Part shown: positions 62,419 through 64,000 of the stretch, in pieces
How the letters are laid out: each line of letters opens with the position of its first letter
Numbering within the stretch: the stretch's first letter is position 1
Source of the DNA: Emticicia oligotrophica DSM 17448
GTDB lineage: Bacteria; Bacteroidota; Bacteroidia; Cytophagales; Spirosomataceae
Assembly (NCBI RefSeq): GCF_000263195.1
Contig: NC_018748.1
Span: 62,001 to 126,000 of the forward strand
Direction of reading: 5' to 3'
Length of the DNA: 64,000 bases
The notes under the pieces: generated by a model
Databases searched by the model: none
What the model saw: the letters and a program-made list of their open reading frames with translations, nothing else
Told to the model about the DNA's origin: nothing
Position numbers and translations under genes: made by a program

Positions 62419-64000
62419 TTATCTTGGTCGGCCACCCCCTGCGGCTGGTTGCTGAGCTCCACCTCCAGAACTATCTCCTTCACCCGCTTTAGCATCATCA
62501 TTTGATACTTTTTTCTTGCTACGGAACATACTTCCACCGTTAAAATCCATCTTACCAAACATATAGTTAATTGAGAATCTGATTCCTCGGTTGTAAATAT
62601 ATCTTGTATTGGCTGACTTGAAAGTTGGGTCACTTGTTTCGCCCTTAATTTTGAGTGAACTTGTGAATGGATTATCTAAACCGATATTAAAGCTACCCTT
62701 TTTATTTTTAAAGTCTTTCTTCGCTCCAAGATTATAGAATCTAAATGAGCCCTGATAACCTTGTAATTGGATTTGGCGACTTCCCATGAAACCAAATGCT
62801 TGTGCACCCCATCCTTTCGTAAATGTATAAGAAGCGTTAAAGTTCACATTCGCATTCCATCCTTCGTTTGAAATGGCCACAACTGTACTTTTGTACGTAT
62901 TATCTGTTTGCAAAACAGGAATTACAATAGAACCACTCAATAAGTTGTTGGTAATGTTTGTTCCACCGCCAATTCTAAGATTTTTAGTAGGTTGTAAATT
63001 AATGAAAACGCTACCACCATAGAAATTTGTTTTACCAATATTATCAAAAGTTGAAGTAACAATGCCTTTGTCATCAACTGACCTAACAGTAGTGATATTA
63101 TTATCAGTAAATCTTCTAAACAAGGAAACGTTGATTGAATTTGCCTTGAAGAAAGTACTGTAATTAAATTCAAAACTGTGACTTAATTCTGGTTTCAGTA
63201 ATGGATTTCCGTAAGAGATATTCAAAGGGTCAGCATAATTCACAAAAGGATTCAAGAATTCAAGTGAAGGACGTTGAATACGTTGTCCATAACTAAACTT
63301 AATCTTGTGGTTTTTCGGAAAATCCTTTGAGACTGTCACTGTAGGAATAATATTATCATACGCAGGAATCAAAATAGGTTTATCCGAAGTCTGGAATTTA
63401 GCGGTAATTTGAGTATTTTCATATCTTACCCCTGCCTTAAAGCCCCATTTCTTTGGTAATGCGATTGTTAAGGTAGAGTAAGCGGCTGCTACATCCTGAT
63501 TATAACTAAAATTATTCGTGCGGCTTGGCTGAATAATGTAAGAGCTTGAATTGTTATCCCAGTTAAAGAAATCAAAATTACTTGTTACATCACGTAAAAT
63601 ATATTTTGCCCCTACCTCAAAGATATTTTTCTTAAATGGATAAGTATAATCTAACTGGAAAGTAGATTCGCTATTAATACCATCATTATTACTTTTATTG
63701 AAAGGTAATCCTAAACGAGCATTCGTAAAATCAGTTGTACGAACATTACGACCATGTTGTGCTAGAAACGCTAATTCATGTCCTTGCTCTTTGAATGTTT
63801 TTGTGTAGTTGAAATCTAAATCTACACTTTTATTATCACGAATATTTTTGGTATCTTGCGTAAATTGTTGAAGAATAGAACCCGAAATAGTTTTCAACAA
63901 ACTAGATTGAACGCCAGTAGTGTTAAAATTACCAAGACCATATCTTGCACTTAAACTCATTGAATTTTTTGAGTTAATATCATAATCAATAGATAATTGC
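62419..64000 (-). CDS. TonB-dependent outer-membrane beta-barrel protein, C-terminal part
   Basis: The reading frame runs on past 64000, so the N-terminus is outside the window. The first in-frame ATG, at 63960, is internal and preceded by a further open stretch. The roughly 526 visible residues are alternating barrel strands typical of the outer-membrane beta-barrel family (OMP_b-brl_3) of Bacteroidota TonB receptors: YPFKKNIFEVGAKYIL, KIKFSYGQRIQRPSLEFLNP and YGNPLLKPELSHSFEFNYS. It ends with a Gly/Ala/Ser-rich tail (about the last 30 residues) after the barrel, unusual because the last strand normally ends the protein. Substrate is unknown. Confidence 0.85.
   Translation of the reverse strand, partial: QLSIDYDINSKNSMSLSARYGLGNFNTTGVQSSLLKTISGSILQQFTQDTKNIRDNKSVDLDFNYTKTFKEQGHELAFLAQHGRNVRTTDFTNARLGLPFNKSNNDGINSESTFQLDYTYPFKKNIFEVGAKYILRDVTSNFDFFNWDNNSSSYIIQPSRTNNFSYNQDVAAAYSTLTIALPKKWGFKAGVRYENTQITAKFQTSDKPILIPAYDNIIPTVTVSKDFPKNHKIKFSYGQRIQRPSLEFLNPFVNYADPLNISYGNPLLKPELSHSFEFNYSTFFKANSINVSLFRRFTDNNITTVRSVDDKGIVTSTFDNIGKTNFYGGSVFINLQPTKNLRIGGGTNITNNLLSGSIVIPVLQTDNTYKSTVVAISNEGWNANVNFNASYTFTKGWGAQAFGFMGSRQIQLQGYQGSFRFYNLGAKKDFKNKKGSFNIGLDNPFTSSLKIKGETSDPTFKSANTRYIYNRGIRFSINYMFGKMDFNGGSMFRSKKKVSNDDAKAGEGDSSGGGAQQPAAGGGRPR

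Overview
The window looks like chromosome of an AT-rich member of the Bacteroidota, most likely a Cytophagales relative. The evidence is a SusC/SusD outer-membrane pair, Bacteroidota-type promoters (TTTG about 20 nt before TAnnTTTG), weak ribosome binding sites, a bacillithiol deacetylase, HemJ, two-domain UspA proteins, 3-coathanger-type surface modules and MuiA. No insertion sequence, phage or CRISPR array is visible. Genes are dense and mostly housekeeping or envelope-related.

Layout. 1-4.3 kb: the tail of an AraC regulator, two small membrane proteins, and a sulfide-oxidation pair (persulfide dioxygenase-rhodanese and type II SQR). 4.4-9.1 kb: pseB-pseC (first two steps of pseudaminic-type sugar synthesis), convergent with an MBOAT O-acyltransferase and its SGNH partner. 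9.2-15.4 kb: tRNA-Arg, then an exported DUF1800-DUF1501-PA14 trio. 15.4-23.4 kb: universal stress protein, gamma-carbonic anhydrase, DedA, VOC protein, Uup-type ABC-F ATPase, an LtaS-like enzyme and pxpB.

23.5-36.5 kb is a polysaccharide utilisation locus (PUL). One minus-strand operon is GH88-SusC-SusD, ending at a strong terminator. A second is heparinase II/III-TIM barrel-heparinase II/III-DUF1080. A divergent LacI regulator has a triple GCAAACG operator array next to it. The parts suggest use of an unsulfated uronic-acid polymer: lyases cut it, SusCD imports oligomers, and GH88 removes the unsaturated end sugar. The PUL sits between pxpB and pxpC-pxpA, so the 5-oxoprolinase genes are split by about 13 kb and pxpC-pxpA now follow lacI by 18 nt.

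36.5-43 kb: pxpC, pxpA, an MFS permease, a tRNA-Val 10 nt upstream of a glycosyltransferase start codon, a second glycosyltransferase, and a convergent plant-like GDP-mannose 3,5-epimerase. 43.2-53.4 kb: bshB1, an M23/LysM peptidase, trxB, an OmpA-PD40 protein, hemJ, an M28 peptidase, a YyaL-type protein and a small membrane protein. 53.4-64 kb: carB without its allosteric domain and with a structured leader, a 52-residue FeoB-associated protein in ATGA overlap with a DinB/YfiT protein, an inositol-phosphatase family enzyme, MuiA, an Ldh-family dehydrogenase, a class A beta-lactamase-like hydrolase, and the C-terminal part of a TonB-type outer-membrane protein that runs off the window.

I see no clearly new defence or mobile system. 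The most unusual points are the split pxp operon joined to a PUL regulator, the tRNA-glycosyltransferase junction, the carB leader with loss of the allosteric domain, several long perfect inverted repeats, and a terminator-like hairpin inside the end of a coding region.
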